From: an uncultured Pelagibacteraceae bacterium
GTDB lineage: Bacteria; Pseudomonadota; Alphaproteobacteria; Pelagibacterales; Pelagibacteraceae
DNA: 64,000 nucleotides
Direction: 5' to 3'
Assembly: GCA_902574035.1 (NCBI GenBank)
Contig: CACGMC010000001.1
Location: 1 to 64,000 of the forward strand
The translations under genes were made by a program, and so were the position numbers. The notes below the pieces were generated by a model, which ran no database searches, was not told where the DNA came from, and saw nothing but the letters and a program-made list of their open reading frames with translations. Within the stretch, counting starts at the first letter, position 1. Each line of letters opens with the position of its first letter. Below are positions 40,746 through 50,650 of the stretch, in pieces.

Positions 40746-42014
40746 ATGAAAAAATATATTGAAAATTTAAACATTATTATTAATAAGTTTATTTTTCCTT
40801 TTTATAGAAATAAAGACATAAAACTCCTGTTTAAAAATTTAGAAGACGGCGAGTCAAGCAACAAGGATGTTGCGATGTTTGTTGGTGGTTGTGTAAGAAA
40901 TTATTTACAATCTAAAACTATAGAAGATATTGATATTGCAACAATTTTTACAACTGATGAGATTAAAAAAAAATTACAAAATTCAAAATTTAAGGTTATA
41001 GATACTGGACTTGAACATGGATCAGTTACTGTAGTTTCACAAAATAAAAAATTTGAAATAACAACATTAAGAAAAGATATTAAAACCGATGGCAGACATG
41101 CCGAGGTAGAGACAATAGATAACTGGAAAGAAGATTCGAAAAGAAGGGATTTTACAATTAATGCTATCTATTTAAATAAAAATGGGAAAATATTTGATCC
41201 TCAACAAGGAGTAAATGACCTTAAAAATAATCTGATAAAGTTTATTGGAGATCCAGAAACAAGAATTGAAGAAGATTTTTTAAGAATTATCAGATTTTTA
41301 AGATTTACAATTCAGTACAATTCATCAATAGAAAATTCTACAATAAAAGCAATTAAATTAAAATTGAACGGTATAAAAAATCTTTCGAAAGAAAGAGTAT
41401 TAACTGAATTATTTAAAATATTAAAACTTAAAAATTTTTTAAATATATTAGAAAATAATAAAGAGTTAATGGAAATTTTTACTCTAGTTTTTCCTGAATT
41501 TAAAAAAATTGACCGTCTCAAAAATTTTAGTTTAATTGAAAATTATATTGAAAAATCTGAAATTTTAATTTTAGCATTATTGCTAGTAGATTTAAAAGAT
41601 AATCATCAATATTTCTCTCATAAGTACAAAGTATCAAACAAAATTCAAGATAAATTAGATTTATTAGGAAAAAAATTTAAGGAATTAAAAAACGATAATG
41701 AGTTTTTTAAAAAGAAATTAGTAAGTAACTTGTATGATGTTGGAATTAAAAATTTAAAAATACTGTATTCCTTGCATCTATTGGACAAAAAGAAAATTTC
41801 TATGAAAGAAGTTACTTCTTTTCGAACACTAGACAAAATATCAATACCAAAATTTCCTTTTGATGGAAAATATTTACTAAAAAAAGGTATCCAAGAAGGA
41901 AAAAAAATCGGAATAATTTTAAAAAAAGCAGAAAAAATTTGGGTCGAAAACAATTTCAACTTATCTACAGAGGACTTTGAGAAAATCGTTAAAAAAAATA
42001 CTATTTCAAATTAA
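40746..42014 (+). CDS. cca: tRNA nucleotidyltransferase (CCA-adding) / poly(A) polymerase family
   Basis: FVGGCVRNYLQSKTIEDIDIAT, RRDFTINAIYL, EDFLRIIRFLRF. Confidence 0.93.
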   Translation: MKKYIENLNIIINKFIFPFYRNKDIKLLFKNLEDGESSNKDVAMFVGGCVRNYLQSKTIEDIDIATIFTTDEIKKKLQNSKFKVIDTGLEHGSVTVVSQNKKFEITTLRKDIKTDGRHAEVETIDNWKEDSKRRDFTINAIYLNKNGKIFDPQQGVNDLKNNLIKFIGDPETRIEEDFLRIIRFLRFTIQYNSSIENSTIKAIKLKLNGIKNLSKERVLTELFKILKLKNFLNILENNKELMEIFTLVFPEFKKIDRLKNFSLIENYIEKSEILILALLLVDLKDNHQYFSHKYKVSNKIQDKLDLLGKKFKELKNDNEFFKKKLVSNLYDVGIKNLKILYSLHLLDKKKISMKEVTSFRTLDKISIPKFPFDGKYLLKKGIQEGKKIGIILKKAEKIWVENNFNLSTEDFEKIVKKNTISN

Positions 42015-42487
42015 ATATAATCTACTTTTAAAATTTCAAAATTTCTCTCTCCAGATGGAGTTTTTACACTTATCATGTCATTACAATTTTTTCCAACTAA
42101 AGCTTTTCCTATTGGGCTTTGAAAATAAATTAGATTTAAACTGATATCAGCTTCATCTTTGCCTACTAACTTATATTTTATTTTTTTTTTGGTCTCCAAA
42201 TCCTCCACAGTAATTGTTGAGCCAAATATAACTTTACCGTCGTTCTCTAATTTAGTTACATCAATTACGTTTGCTCTAGCAATAGTGTCGTTAATAGATA
42301 AAACTCTACCCTCAATTTTTGCCTGTTGTTCTTTTGCAGCGTGGTATTCTGCGTTTTCTTTTAAGTCACCATGAGATCTCGCTTCTGAAATAGCTGCAAC
42401 AACTTTTGGACGTTCAATATTTTTAAGATTTTCTAATTCTTTTTTTAATTTTACTAGACCGTCTTTTGTTATAGGTTCTTTATTCAT
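42011..42487 (-). CDS. greA: Transcription elongation factor GreA
   Basis: ISEARSHGDLKENAEYHAAKEQQ, SPIGKALVGK. Confidence 0.97.
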   Translation of the reverse strand: MNKEPITKDGLVKLKKELENLKNIERPKVVAAISEARSHGDLKENAEYHAAKEQQAKIEGRVLSINDTIARANVIDVTKLENDGKVIFGSTITVEDLETKKKIKYKLVGKDEADISLNLIYFQSPIGKALVGKNCNDMISVKTPSGERNFEILKVDYI

Positions 42488-42492
42488 TCAAT

Positions 42493-43317
42493 TTACCATT
42501 TAGCTTTAGGTGGCAAAGACATTAAAATTGCTTTTGTATTACCTCCTGAATTTAATCCGAATTTTGTGCCTCTATCATATAATAGATTAAATTCAACATA
42601 TCTTCCCCTTTTTAAAAGTTGTTTCTCCTTATCTTGCTCTTTAAATTTAATATTAATTTTCTTTTTTATGATATTTTTAGATATTTCAATAAAACTAATT
42701 CCTACTTCTCTTACGAATTTAAAGTCTGTTTCCCAATTTTTATCTAAATAATCAAAAAAGATACCACCTATTCCTCTTGGTTCGTTTCTATGCGGTAAGA
42801 AAAAGTAATCATCGCACCACTTTTTATATTTCAAATAATTTTTTTTATTTTCTTTACAAATTCTTTTTAATTTTGAATGAAAGTATATTTCCTCCTTTTT
42901 ATCTTTAAAACATGGTGTTAAATCAATTCCACCACCAAACCAGTTTTGCGATGTCACAATAAATCTTGTATTAAAATGTATGGCGGGAATTTTTGGATTT
43001 CTCATATGAGCAACTACCGAAACACCTGATGCCCAATATTTTCCATTTTGTTGAGCTCCAGGAATATTTTTCCTAAACTTCTTAGAAAAAATTCCTGAAA
43101 CAGTCGATTTATTTACTCCAACTTTGTCAAATACTTTTCCGTTGCTCAATATATTATACGTTCCACCACCGCCATTAGATTTTTTATTCCAACTAGTTGA
43201 AATAAATCTTTTGAAACCATTTGCATCATTCTCAATTTTTTCAAAATGATTACATATTTGAGCTTGTAAATATGAGAACCATTTATCTGAATATGTTTTT
43301 TTATCTTCTATATCCAT
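42493..43317 (-). CDS. hemF: Oxygen-dependent coproporphyrinogen III oxidase
   Basis: NKKSNGGGGTYNIL, WFGGGIDLTPCF, RGIGGIFFDYL, VEFNLLYDRGTKFGL. Confidence 0.96.
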   Translation of the reverse strand: MDIEDKKTYSDKWFSYLQAQICNHFEKIENDANGFKRFISTSWNKKSNGGGGTYNILSNGKVFDKVGVNKSTVSGIFSKKFRKNIPGAQQNGKYWASGVSVVAHMRNPKIPAIHFNTRFIVTSQNWFGGGIDLTPCFKDKKEEIYFHSKLKRICKENKKNYLKYKKWCDDYFFLPHRNEPRGIGGIFFDYLDKNWETDFKFVREVGISFIEISKNIIKKKINIKFKEQDKEKQLLKRGRYVEFNLLYDRGTKFGLNSGGNTKAILMSLPPKAKW

Positions 43318-43318
43318 A

Positions 43319-43774
43319 TCAAATTTGACTAGTTTGTCTCAACGCTTCTGCTGCCGATATAGAGGCAGTTACCGCAACATTTAAAGATCTGGTATTGGCA
43401 GACATTGGAATTTTTAGTCTATTTTTGAGTTCATTATGTATATGTTCTGGAACTCCCTTACTTTCCCTACCTAAAAGAATAATATCATTATTTTTAAATT
43501 TAAATTTAAATAATGATTTTTTTGCTTTAGTTGTCATTAATATTATTCTTGATTTTTTATTTTTTTTTAAAAGTTCTTTGAAATTTACATACCTAATAAT
43601 ACTACTCTGGTTGATATAATCCATAATTACTCTTTTAAATCTAATATCATTTAAATTAAAACCACATGGCTCAATAATGTGCATTTTTAAACTAAAGCAA
43701 GCGCAAAGTCTTAAGATTGAAGCCGTGTTTTGAGGAATATCTGGTTTATAGAGAGCAATACTAATCATTATCAA
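43319..43774 (-). CDS. trmL: tRNA (cytidine(34)-2'-O)-methyltransferase
   Basis: ALYKPDIPQNTASILRLCACF, LGRESKGVPEHIH, SLNVAVTASISAAEALRQ. Confidence 0.93.
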   Translation of the reverse strand: MIMISIALYKPDIPQNTASILRLCACFSLKMHIIEPCGFNLNDIRFKRVIMDYINQSSIIRYVNFKELLKKNKKSRIILMTTKAKKSLFKFKFKNNDIILLGRESKGVPEHIHNELKNRLKIPMSANTRSLNVAVTASISAAEALRQTSQI

Positions 43775-43819
43775 TAATATTATGTGTCATTCTGACCCTA
43801 GAAAATGTTAAATTTCTAT

Positions 43820-43844
43820 CTTATTTAATAAATAAGAGTATAAA
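43820..43844 (+). promoter_or_regulatory. Candidate petA promoter -10 TATAAA (43839-43844) preceded by a 7-3-7 inverted repeat CTTATTT-AAT-AAATAAG (43820-43836)
   Basis: Read directly in the trmL-petA divergent gap; ATG at 43852. Confidence 0.35.
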
Positions 43845-43851
43845 CATCAAT

Positions 43852-44376
43852 ATGGACAAATCAGAAAAAAAAACAACAACTAGGAGAGATTTTTTATTTA
43901 CCACTAGTTACACAGTTGGGGCAGTAGGTTTAGGTGCAGTAATTTGGCCTTTGATAGACCAAATGAATCCTGATAAAGCTCAAAAGGCTTTAGCTACGAC
44001 TGAGGTAGACATAAGTCAAATTGAACCTGGTAAGTCCATTACTGTTTTGTGGCGAGGCAAACCTGTTTTTTTGAAAAGAAGAACGCAAGAGGAAATATTA
44101 GAAGCAAGATCAGTTTCTTTAAATGACCTTCCTCACCCGGAAAAAGATGAGGAAAGAGTTAAAAGTGGGAAAGATGAATGGTTGGTTATGCTTGGAGTGT
44201 GTACCCATCTTGGATGTGTTCCACTTTCAAATAAAGGGGATTACAAAGGATGGTTTTGTCCTTGTCATGGATCACACTATGATTTGTCTGGAAGGATTAG
44301 AAAAGGTCCAGCACCTAAAAATATGGAAATACCGAAATATGAATTTGTTGATGCTAACACAATTAAGATTGGGTAA
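43852..44376 (+). CDS. petA: Ubiquinol-cytochrome c reductase Rieske iron-sulfur subunit
   Basis: CTHLGCVP and CPCHGSHYD motifs; Tat-like RRDFLF. Confidence 0.97.
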   Translation: MDKSEKKTTTRRDFLFTTSYTVGAVGLGAVIWPLIDQMNPDKAQKALATTEVDISQIEPGKSITVLWRGKPVFLKRRTQEEILEARSVSLNDLPHPEKDEERVKSGKDEWLVMLGVCTHLGCVPLSNKGDYKGWFCPCHGSHYDLSGRIRKGPAPKNMEIPKYEFVDANTIKIG

Positions 44377-44381
44377 AATTT

Positions 44382-45641
44382 ATGAGTGAACAAGAATACG
44401 TACCAAAGTCAAAGGCCGGAAAGTGGTTTAATGATAGATTGCCTTTATTATCTTTGGCATCTCATTTAACAGATTATCCTACTCCAAAAAATTTAAACTA
44501 TTGGTGGACGTTTGGCGGTATATTGACTTTTTGCTTATTAACACAAATTATAACTGGAATAGTTTTAGCGATGCATTATGTTGCTCATGCAGACCTAGCC
44601 TTCGCAAGTGTTGAACACATAATGAGAGATGTAAACTATGGTTGGCTAATTAGATATATTCATAGCAATGGTGCATCTATGTTTTTCTTAGCAGTTTATA
44701 TTCACATATTTAGATCTTTGTTTTATGGATCTTATAAATCTCCAAGAGAAATAATATGGATAATAGGTTTAATGATTTATCTTCTTATGATGGCCGCGGC
44801 ATTTATGGGTTATGTTTTACCATGGGGTCAAATGAGTTTCTGGGGAGCCACAGTTATTACAAATTTATTTAGTGCGATACCTTTGGTAGGAGATAGCATC
44901 ACTACATGGTTGTGGGGTGCTTACTCAGTTGATAATCCTACTTTAACTAGGTTTTTTAGTTTACATTATTTAATTCCGTTTTTAATATTAGGTCTAGTTG
45001 TTCTACACATATGGGCACTACATGTACCAGGAAATAATAATCCAGTTGGAATAGACATTAAAAAACCATCTAAAGATACAGTTCCCTTTCACCCATATAT
45101 TACAATTAAAGATGCTTTTGCTTTGCTTTTATTTATGATTATTTTTGCTGGATTTGTATTTTTTGCTCCTAATGTTTTAGGACATTCAGATAATTATATA
45201 CAAGCTAACCCAATGGTTACTCCAGCTCATATAGTACCCGAGTGGTATTTATTACCTTTCTACGCAATCTTAAGATCAGTTCCAGATAAACTTGGTGGTG
45301 TAATTCTTATGTTTGGTGCAATATTTATTTTATTTGTGTTACCGTGGTTAGATACTTCTAAAGTAAGATCAGCAGTCTTTAGACCGATTTACAGGCAATT
45401 CTTTTGGATCTTAATAGTTGATGTGTTGGTTCTTGGCTACGTAGGAGCAATGCCTGCCGAGGGTATTTACCTAGTATTAGCAAGAGTTGGAACAGTTTAT
45501 TATTTCCTACACTTTATTGTAATATTACCGGTGGTTGGATACTTGGAAAAGACAGAACCTGTTCCCCTAAGCATATCCGATCCAGTCCTCACGGGATCAG
45601 CTGATTATTCAATGGCGAAAAAGGATAATGAAAAAATTTAA
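44382..45641 (+). CDS. petB: Cytochrome b
   Basis: [42 protein letters not shown]. Confidence 0.98.
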   Translation: MSEQEYVPKSKAGKWFNDRLPLLSLASHLTDYPTPKNLNYWWTFGGILTFCLLTQIITGIVLAMHYVAHADLAFASVEHIMRDVNYGWLIRYIHSNGASMFFLAVYIHIFRSLFYGSYKSPREIIWIIGLMIYLLMMAAAFMGYVLPWGQMSFWGATVITNLFSAIPLVGDSITTWLWGAYSVDNPTLTRFFSLHYLIPFLILGLVVLHIWALHVPGNNNPVGIDIKKPSKDTVPFHPYITIKDAFALLLFMIIFAGFVFFAPNVLGHSDNYIQANPMVTPAHIVPEWYLLPFYAILRSVPDKLGGVILMFGAIFILFVLPWLDTSKVRSAVFRPIYRQFFWILIVDVLVLGYVGAMPAEGIYLVLARVGTVYYFLHFIVILPVVGYLEKTEPVPLSISDPVLTGSADYSMAKKDNEKI

Positions 45642-46404
45642 AATATTTTTTTATATATTATTATCTTTATCTATCTTTAATACTATTAAATCAGCAGAAC
45701 AAATCGATCCCATAAAAGTAGATTGGAGCTTTAAAGGTTTATTAGGTAAATTTGATAGAGCGTCATTACAAAGGGGATATCAAGTTTACAACGAGGTATG
45801 CGCTTCTTGCCATTCTATGCAGTATTTAAGTTATAGAAACCTAGGAGAACCGGGGGGTCCTGAATTTTCAGAAGAAGAAGTCAAAGCTATAGCAGCAGGA
45901 TTTGAAGTGACTGACGGTCCAGATGCACAAGGTGAAATGTTTACTAGACCAGGTAGGCCCTCCGATAAATTTGTAAGCCCTTACCCAAATGTTAACGCCG
46001 CTGCGGCAGCTAACGGTGGAGCTTATCCTCCAGATATGTCCGTATTAGTAAAAGCGAGAAAAGGAGGGGCTAATTATATTTATTCAGTTTTAGTTGGTTA
46101 TGAAGATCCACCTCCTGGAGTAATATTAGACGAAGGGGTTTATTATAATAAATATATGATTGGCAATAAAATAAAGATGCCAAATAATTTATCCGATGGT
46201 TTAGTAGAGTATGCTGACGGCACAGAGGCAACAGTAGATCAAATGGCAAAGGATGTTACTACTTTTCTAAGTTGGGCTGCAGAACCAGAGTTAGAGAGCA
46301 GGCATAAAACTGGAGTAAAAGTAATTCTATATTTAGTTTTATTGTCAATTTTAGTTTTTTTGAGTATGAAAAGAATTTGGTCAAGGGTTAACCCTGAAGA
46401 ATAA
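45628..46404 (+). CDS. petC: Cytochrome c1
   Basis: [17 protein letters not shown] heme c motif; C-terminal TM anchor. Confidence 0.96.
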   Translation: MKKFKIFFYILLSLSIFNTIKSAEQIDPIKVDWSFKGLLGKFDRASLQRGYQVYNEVCASCHSMQYLSYRNLGEPGGPEFSEEEVKAIAAGFEVTDGPDAQGEMFTRPGRPSDKFVSPYPNVNAAAAANGGAYPPDMSVLVKARKGGANYIYSVLVGYEDPPPGVILDEGVYYNKYMIGNKIKMPNNLSDGLVEYADGTEATVDQMAKDVTTFLSWAAEPELESRHKTGVKVILYLVLLSILVFLSMKRIWSRVNPEE

Positions 46405-47451
46405 AACATCACCATCTTTTACAATGTAATCTTTACCTTCTATTCTTAATTTACCATTTTCTTTACACTTCTCAGCACTACCAAATTTTATGAAATCAGC
46501 GGTATCAATAGCTTCAGCTTTTATAAAGTTTTTTTCAAAATCAGAGTGAATAACCCCAGCAGCTTTTGGTGCTAAAGTTTTTTTCTTAACCGTCCAAGCT
46601 CTACTCTCTTCTTGACCAGATGTAAAAAAAGTTACTAGACCTAACAAATCATAGCCCTCTTTTATTAATTTGCTTATACCCATTTTTTCGAGACCTATCT
46701 CTCTCATAAATTTTGATTTTTCATCTTCTGTAAGACTTGAAAGTTGATCTTCAAAATCTGCACAAATTGTAATTACTTTCGATTTTGGGTAAGCTTTTTT
46801 AATATTTATAATATGCTCATTTTCACCTTTCAAAGTTTCTTCGTCAACGTTGCATACAATTATTTTTGGTTTTAAACTGAGTAAGCCAATTTGACTTAAA
46901 AATTTTAGAGATGAATTTTCAAAAGCACTTAGTTCTTTTCCATTATTAAGAGCTTCAAGGGATTTTTTTAGAATATCCACTTCCTTTTGAGACAGGAGTT
47001 TTTTTTTTGACTTTTCAAGTTTTTTTTGAATAGTTTCAATATCTGATAATGCAATCTCTGTTTCAATGGTTTTAAGATCTTCAACGGGATTTACCTTATT
47101 ATTTACGTGCTGAATATTTTCATTCTCAAAACATCTTACCAGGTGTATAATTGCATCAACTTCCCTTATATGAGATAAAAATTTGTTTCCTAAACCCTCT
47201 CCTTTCGACGCACCTTTTACTAAACCAGCAATATCTACAAAAGTTATTGTGGTATAGATTTTTTTTTTCGAATTTGACAATTTTGAAAGAATGTCTAACC
47301 GACTATCCGGTACATCTACAACACCAATATTTGGGTCAATAGTACAAAATGGAAAATTGGCAGCTTCAGCATTTTTTGTTGAGGTCAACGCATTAAATAA
47401 AGTTGATTTTCCAACATTAGGCAAACCAACGATACCGCACTTAAATCCCAT
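46381..47451 (-). CDS. ychF: Ribosome-binding ATPase YchF
   Basis: GIVGLPNVGKSTLFNALT, NFPFCTIDPN, RAWTVKKKTLAPKAAGVIHSDFE. Confidence 0.97.
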   Translation of the reverse strand: MGFKCGIVGLPNVGKSTLFNALTSTKNAEAANFPFCTIDPNIGVVDVPDSRLDILSKLSNSKKKIYTTITFVDIAGLVKGASKGEGLGNKFLSHIREVDAIIHLVRCFENENIQHVNNKVNPVEDLKTIETEIALSDIETIQKKLEKSKKKLLSQKEVDILKKSLEALNNGKELSAFENSSLKFLSQIGLLSLKPKIIVCNVDEETLKGENEHIINIKKAYPKSKVITICADFEDQLSSLTEDEKSKFMREIGLEKMGISKLIKEGYDLLGLVTFFTSGQEESRAWTVKKKTLAPKAAGVIHSDFEKNFIKAEAIDTADFIKFGSAEKCKENGKLRIEGKDYIVKDGDVLFFRVNP

Positions 47452-48013
47452 TTAAGTTTTGATTAACTTTGCTCGAGAATAAATCAATTTTTTTATCAAT
47501 TAAGGTAGGTACTAATTTTACAATACTTTCCGTAATTTCCTTAATTTTTTCTTCTTCCTCATCTTTAAAATCCTCTAGAACGTGCTTGTTGACTCTTCTT
47601 TTTTCCTTGGGATGACCTATACCTACTCTTACTCTTGAGTAATCCGTTCCTATAAATTTATCTATAGACTTTATACCATTGTGGCCAGCGCTAGAACCTC
47701 CTACCTTAGCTTTAACTTTACCAAAATCAATGTCTAGATCATCATGAAAAACTATTACATTTTTTGCATCAATTTTAAAATAATCTATCAATTCTTTTAT
47801 AGCTGTTCCTGAGTTGTTCATAAAGGTTAGCGGTTTGATTGCATAAACTTTTTTGGACTCAATATTGCCAGTAGTTAATAGACCTTTAAATTTAGGTTTT
47901 TGTTTTGAGAGTTTAAAATGAGAATTTATTGCATCAATTATTTTGAATCCGATATTATGTCTGTTATTCTCACTATCTGATCCAGGATTTCCTAATCCAA
48001 CAAGTAAAAGCAT
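47441..48013 (-). CDS. pth: Peptidyl-tRNA hydrolase
   Basis: LLVGLGNPGSDSENNRHNIGF, KPLTFMNNSGTAI, HDDLDIDFGK, GSSAGHNGIKSI. Confidence 0.96.
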   Translation of the reverse strand: MLLLVGLGNPGSDSENNRHNIGFKIIDAINSHFKLSKQKPKFKGLLTTGNIESKKVYAIKPLTFMNNSGTAIKELIDYFKIDAKNVIVFHDDLDIDFGKVKAKVGGSSAGHNGIKSIDKFIGTDYSRVRVGIGHPKEKRRVNKHVLEDFKDEEEEKIKEITESIVKLVPTLIDKKIDLFSSKVNQNLNGI

Positions 48014-48018
48014 ATAAT

Positions 48019-48783
48019 TTATTTTTTCTCAGCTGGTTTTTTCTCAGCTGGTTTTTTCTCAGCTGGTTTTTTATCCGAGGGTGTCTCTTTTCCTTTTTCA
48101 TCTTTTTTAGCTGCATCACCTTCTTTGCCTGTTGCTTCAGCAGTAGTTGCTGTTCCTTCAGCAGCAGCTTCTCCCTCAGCTCCTTCAGCCGTTTCCCCTT
48201 CAGCTGGTTTTTCTGGCTCTTTGATTATGGTAGGAGCTGCAACAGTTGCTATTACAAAGTCCCTGTCTGTAATAACTGGAGTAACATTTTCAGGTAATTT
48301 CACTGAAGAAATTTTTATACTTGTACCTATATCGGTACCGGCTAAATCAATTGTAATATCTTCGGGTATATTATCTGCTGGACATCTAAACTCAACTTTT
48401 CTTCTAACTATATTTAATACGCCACCCCTTTTTAGACCAGGAGAGTCATCATTGTTTATAAATTTTACAGGAATTTCTATTACAATTTTTGTACCAGAAA
48501 CAATTCTCATTAAGTCTAAGTGTATTGGTTCATTAGTAGTAACATGATATGCTACATCTCGCGGTAAAACTTTTTCTTTTTTCCCATCTAAGTCTATTTC
48601 GAAAACTGTAGACAAAAAAGACTCATTTTGAATAAAATTTTTTAAATCCTTTTTCGCAATGGATATTTTTTCGTTAGCATTTTTTCCACCATATAGAATA
48701 GCAGGAATAAAACCATCTAATCTCAATTTGTTAGTGTACCCTGTTGTAGATTTTTCTCTTTTATTAACTTTTATATTAATCAT
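48019..48783 (-). CDS. rplY: 50S ribosomal protein L25/general stress protein Ctc with long low-complexity C-terminal tail
   Basis: GFIPAILYGG, HLDLMRI, TVAAPT; tail EGETAEGAEGEAAAEG...KKPAEKKPAEKKPAEKK. Confidence 0.93.
   Translation of the reverse strand: MINIKVNKREKSTTGYTNKLRLDGFIPAILYGGKNANEKISIAKKDLKNFIQNESFLSTVFEIDLDGKKEKVLPRDVAYHVTTNEPIHLDLMRIVSGTKIVIEIPVKFINNDDSPGLKRGGVLNIVRRKVEFRCPADNIPEDITIDLAGTDIGTSIKISSVKLPENVTPVITDRDFVIATVAAPTIIKEPEKPAEGETAEGAEGEAAAEGTATTAEATGKEGDAAKKDEKGKETPSDKKPAEKKPAEKKPAEKK
48022..48066 (-). repeat. Three perfect 15-bp tandem repeats (ttttttctcagctgg on + strand) encoding PAEKK units in the L25 tail
   Basis: Direct reading of 48022-48066. Confidence 0.95.
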
Positions 48784-48837
48784 AAATAAACTATTTTGAA
48801 AATGCTATTTAACTCAACTTTAAAAATAAAACAAGTG

Positions 48838-49770
48838 TTAATTAAACAAATCTGACACAGAGGTAGAGTTAGAAATTCTTTTTATGGCCTCTGCCATTAA
48901 TGAAGATATAGATAATACCTCAATTTTATTGTTATTCTTTATTTTTTGTGAGTTATCAATTGTGTCTGTTATAATTAATTTTTTTATTTTTGACTTTTTA
49001 ATTTTGTTAGTAGCGTCACCACTTAAAACAGCATGAGTGATAAATACATAAACTTCGGTGGCTCCATTCTTTTTTAAAGCATCAACTGCATTTACAATTG
49101 TTCCTCCACTGTCAATTATATCATCAACAATAATACAAGTTTTGCCTTTTACATCACCTATTATATTCATCACTTGAGATTTACCTGGTTTGGGTCTTCT
49201 TTTATCAATAATTGCTAAGTCAGCTTTAATCTTTGTTGCAAGACCTCTAGTTCTTTGAACTCCACCAACATCTGGTGAAACACATATTAATTTTTTATTT
49301 TTTAATTTTTTTTTGATATACCTTGCAAATAAAGGGGTTGTAAAAAGGTTATCAACGGGCATATCAAAAAATCCTTGAATTTGACCAGCATGCAAATCAA
49401 CTGTAACCACTCTACTAGCTCCAGCATTTGTAATTAAATTAGCAACAACTTTTGCAGATATAGATGTTCTTGGAACTACTTTTCTATCCTGTCTAGCATA
49501 TCCATAGTAAGGAATAACTGCAGTGATATTTTTTGCCGATGATCTTCTCAAAGCGTCTATACACAATAGCAACTCCATTAAATTGTCGTTTGCTGGATTT
49601 GAAGTTGATTGAATTACAAAAACACTATTTCCTCTAATATTTTCATTTATTTCAATATAAATTTCTCCATCGGAAAATCTTTTAATATTCGTATTAACAA
49701 GTTTGAGTTTAAGAAGCTTTGAAATTTCTTTGCTTAGTTTAGGATTACTTGTTCCAGATAAAATTTTCAT
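48838..49770 (-). CDS. prs: Ribose-phosphate pyrophosphokinase
   Basis: NENIRGNSVFVIQSTS, PYYGYARQDRK, DLHAGQIQGFFD, IVDDIIDSGGT. Confidence 0.97.
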   Translation of the reverse strand: MKILSGTSNPKLSKEISKLLKLKLVNTNIKRFSDGEIYIEINENIRGNSVFVIQSTSNPANDNLMELLLCIDALRRSSAKNITAVIPYYGYARQDRKVVPRTSISAKVVANLITNAGASRVVTVDLHAGQIQGFFDMPVDNLFTTPLFARYIKKKLKNKKLICVSPDVGGVQRTRGLATKIKADLAIIDKRRPKPGKSQVMNIIGDVKGKTCIIVDDIIDSGGTIVNAVDALKKNGATEVYVFITHAVLSGDATNKIKKSKIKKLIITDTIDNSQKIKNNNKIEVLSISSLMAEAIKRISNSTSVSDLFN

Positions 49771-49841
49771 GAAATGTGATTATTTATACAATTATTTTTT
49801 AACCTTTTCCAGTTGTTCTTAATCAATTTGTTGTTGAAGAT

Positions 49842-49862
49842 TTAACGTTAAAGAGCTTTAAC
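49842..49862. promoter_or_regulatory. Overlapping palindromes TTAACGTTAA and GTTAAAG-AG-CTTTAAC upstream of prs (candidate operator)
   Basis: Perfect dyads read directly in the only sizeable gap upstream of prs; no T tract follows, so a terminator is less likely. Confidence 0.35.
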
Positions 49863-49879
49863 AATTATTAATATAACGA

Positions 49880-50650
49880 TTAATTTTGGCTAAACTTTGT
49901 CAAAGCAATTACAGAAATACATCTTCCATAATCATTTTGACCTAGTTTTTGGGACCTTCTGTAACTAAAAAAATTACGTCTATCTGTAAAGGTATCTCTA
50001 TGAATATTATCGACTATAACATTTAATTTAATTAATTTATCATTTACATATTTTCGTAAATTAAATAATTTTTTATTGTTCCTATTTTTAACAAAATAAA
50101 TTTTATTTTTTTTGGATTTTAAAATAAATTTTTTGTAAAAAGGAAAATCTACCTCATAACTTTTATGTCCAATACAAGGGCCTACAGCAGCATATATTTT
50201 GTTTTTAGAATTTAATCTTTTAATTTTTTTAATTGTATTTTCGATAATCCCAGATGAAGCACCTTTCCATCCAGCATGAATACAGGCAATAATATGATTG
50301 TTTACATCAAAAAGAATTATTGGGACACAGTCAGCTGTAACAACTCCTAAAGCCAAGCCTTTAATTTTTGTAATCAAGGCATCAGATTTATATTTTAATT
50401 TATTTTTATTTTTTGTGTTAATTACAACTACTTTATTACTATGTGTTTGATACATTAAGGCTAGTTTTTTTTTATTAACTTTAATTTTTTTTATTACAAG
50501 CTTTAAATTCTTGTAAATATTTTTTTTATTATCTTTTGATCCTTGACCACAATTAAGACTATAATAAATACCTTTAGAAAAACCGCCTTTTCTTGAAAAA
50601 AAACAGTGATTAATTTCTCTAAATTTTTTTAATTTTCGGGAAAAATACAC
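49880..50650 (-). CDS. pgeF: Multicopper polyphenol oxidase/laccase-like purine nucleosidase family (PgeF/YfiH)
   Basis: MYQTHSNKVVVI, TADCVPIILFD, CIHAGWKGASSGI, GPCIGHKSYEV. Confidence 0.93.
   Translation of the reverse strand: MYFSRKLKKFREINHCFFSRKGGFSKGIYYSLNCGQGSKDNKKNIYKNLKLVIKKIKVNKKKLALMYQTHSNKVVVINTKNKNKLKYKSDALITKIKGLALGVVTADCVPIILFDVNNHIIACIHAGWKGASSGIIENTIKKIKRLNSKNKIYAAVGPCIGHKSYEVDFPFYKKFILKSKKNKIYFVKNRNNKKLFNLRKYVNDKLIKLNVIVDNIHRDTFTDRRNFFSYRRSQKLGQNDYGRCISVIALTKFSQN

Noticed and set aside
40550-40774. 74-aa minus-strand ORF MFKFSIYFFIILAGALGFEPRMVVPKTTALPLGYAP...
   Set aside because: Antisense to tRNA-Gln; GALGFEPR...TTALPLGYAP is a well-known spurious translation of tRNA complements
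44123-44389. 88-aa plus-strand ORF inside petA
   Set aside because: Alternate frame of the Rieske gene, which has strong motifs in the main frame
48125-48547. 140-aa plus-strand ORF opposite rplY
   Set aside because: Antisense of the L25 low-complexity tail; Ala/Ser/Pro repeats mirror the Ala/Glu tail codons
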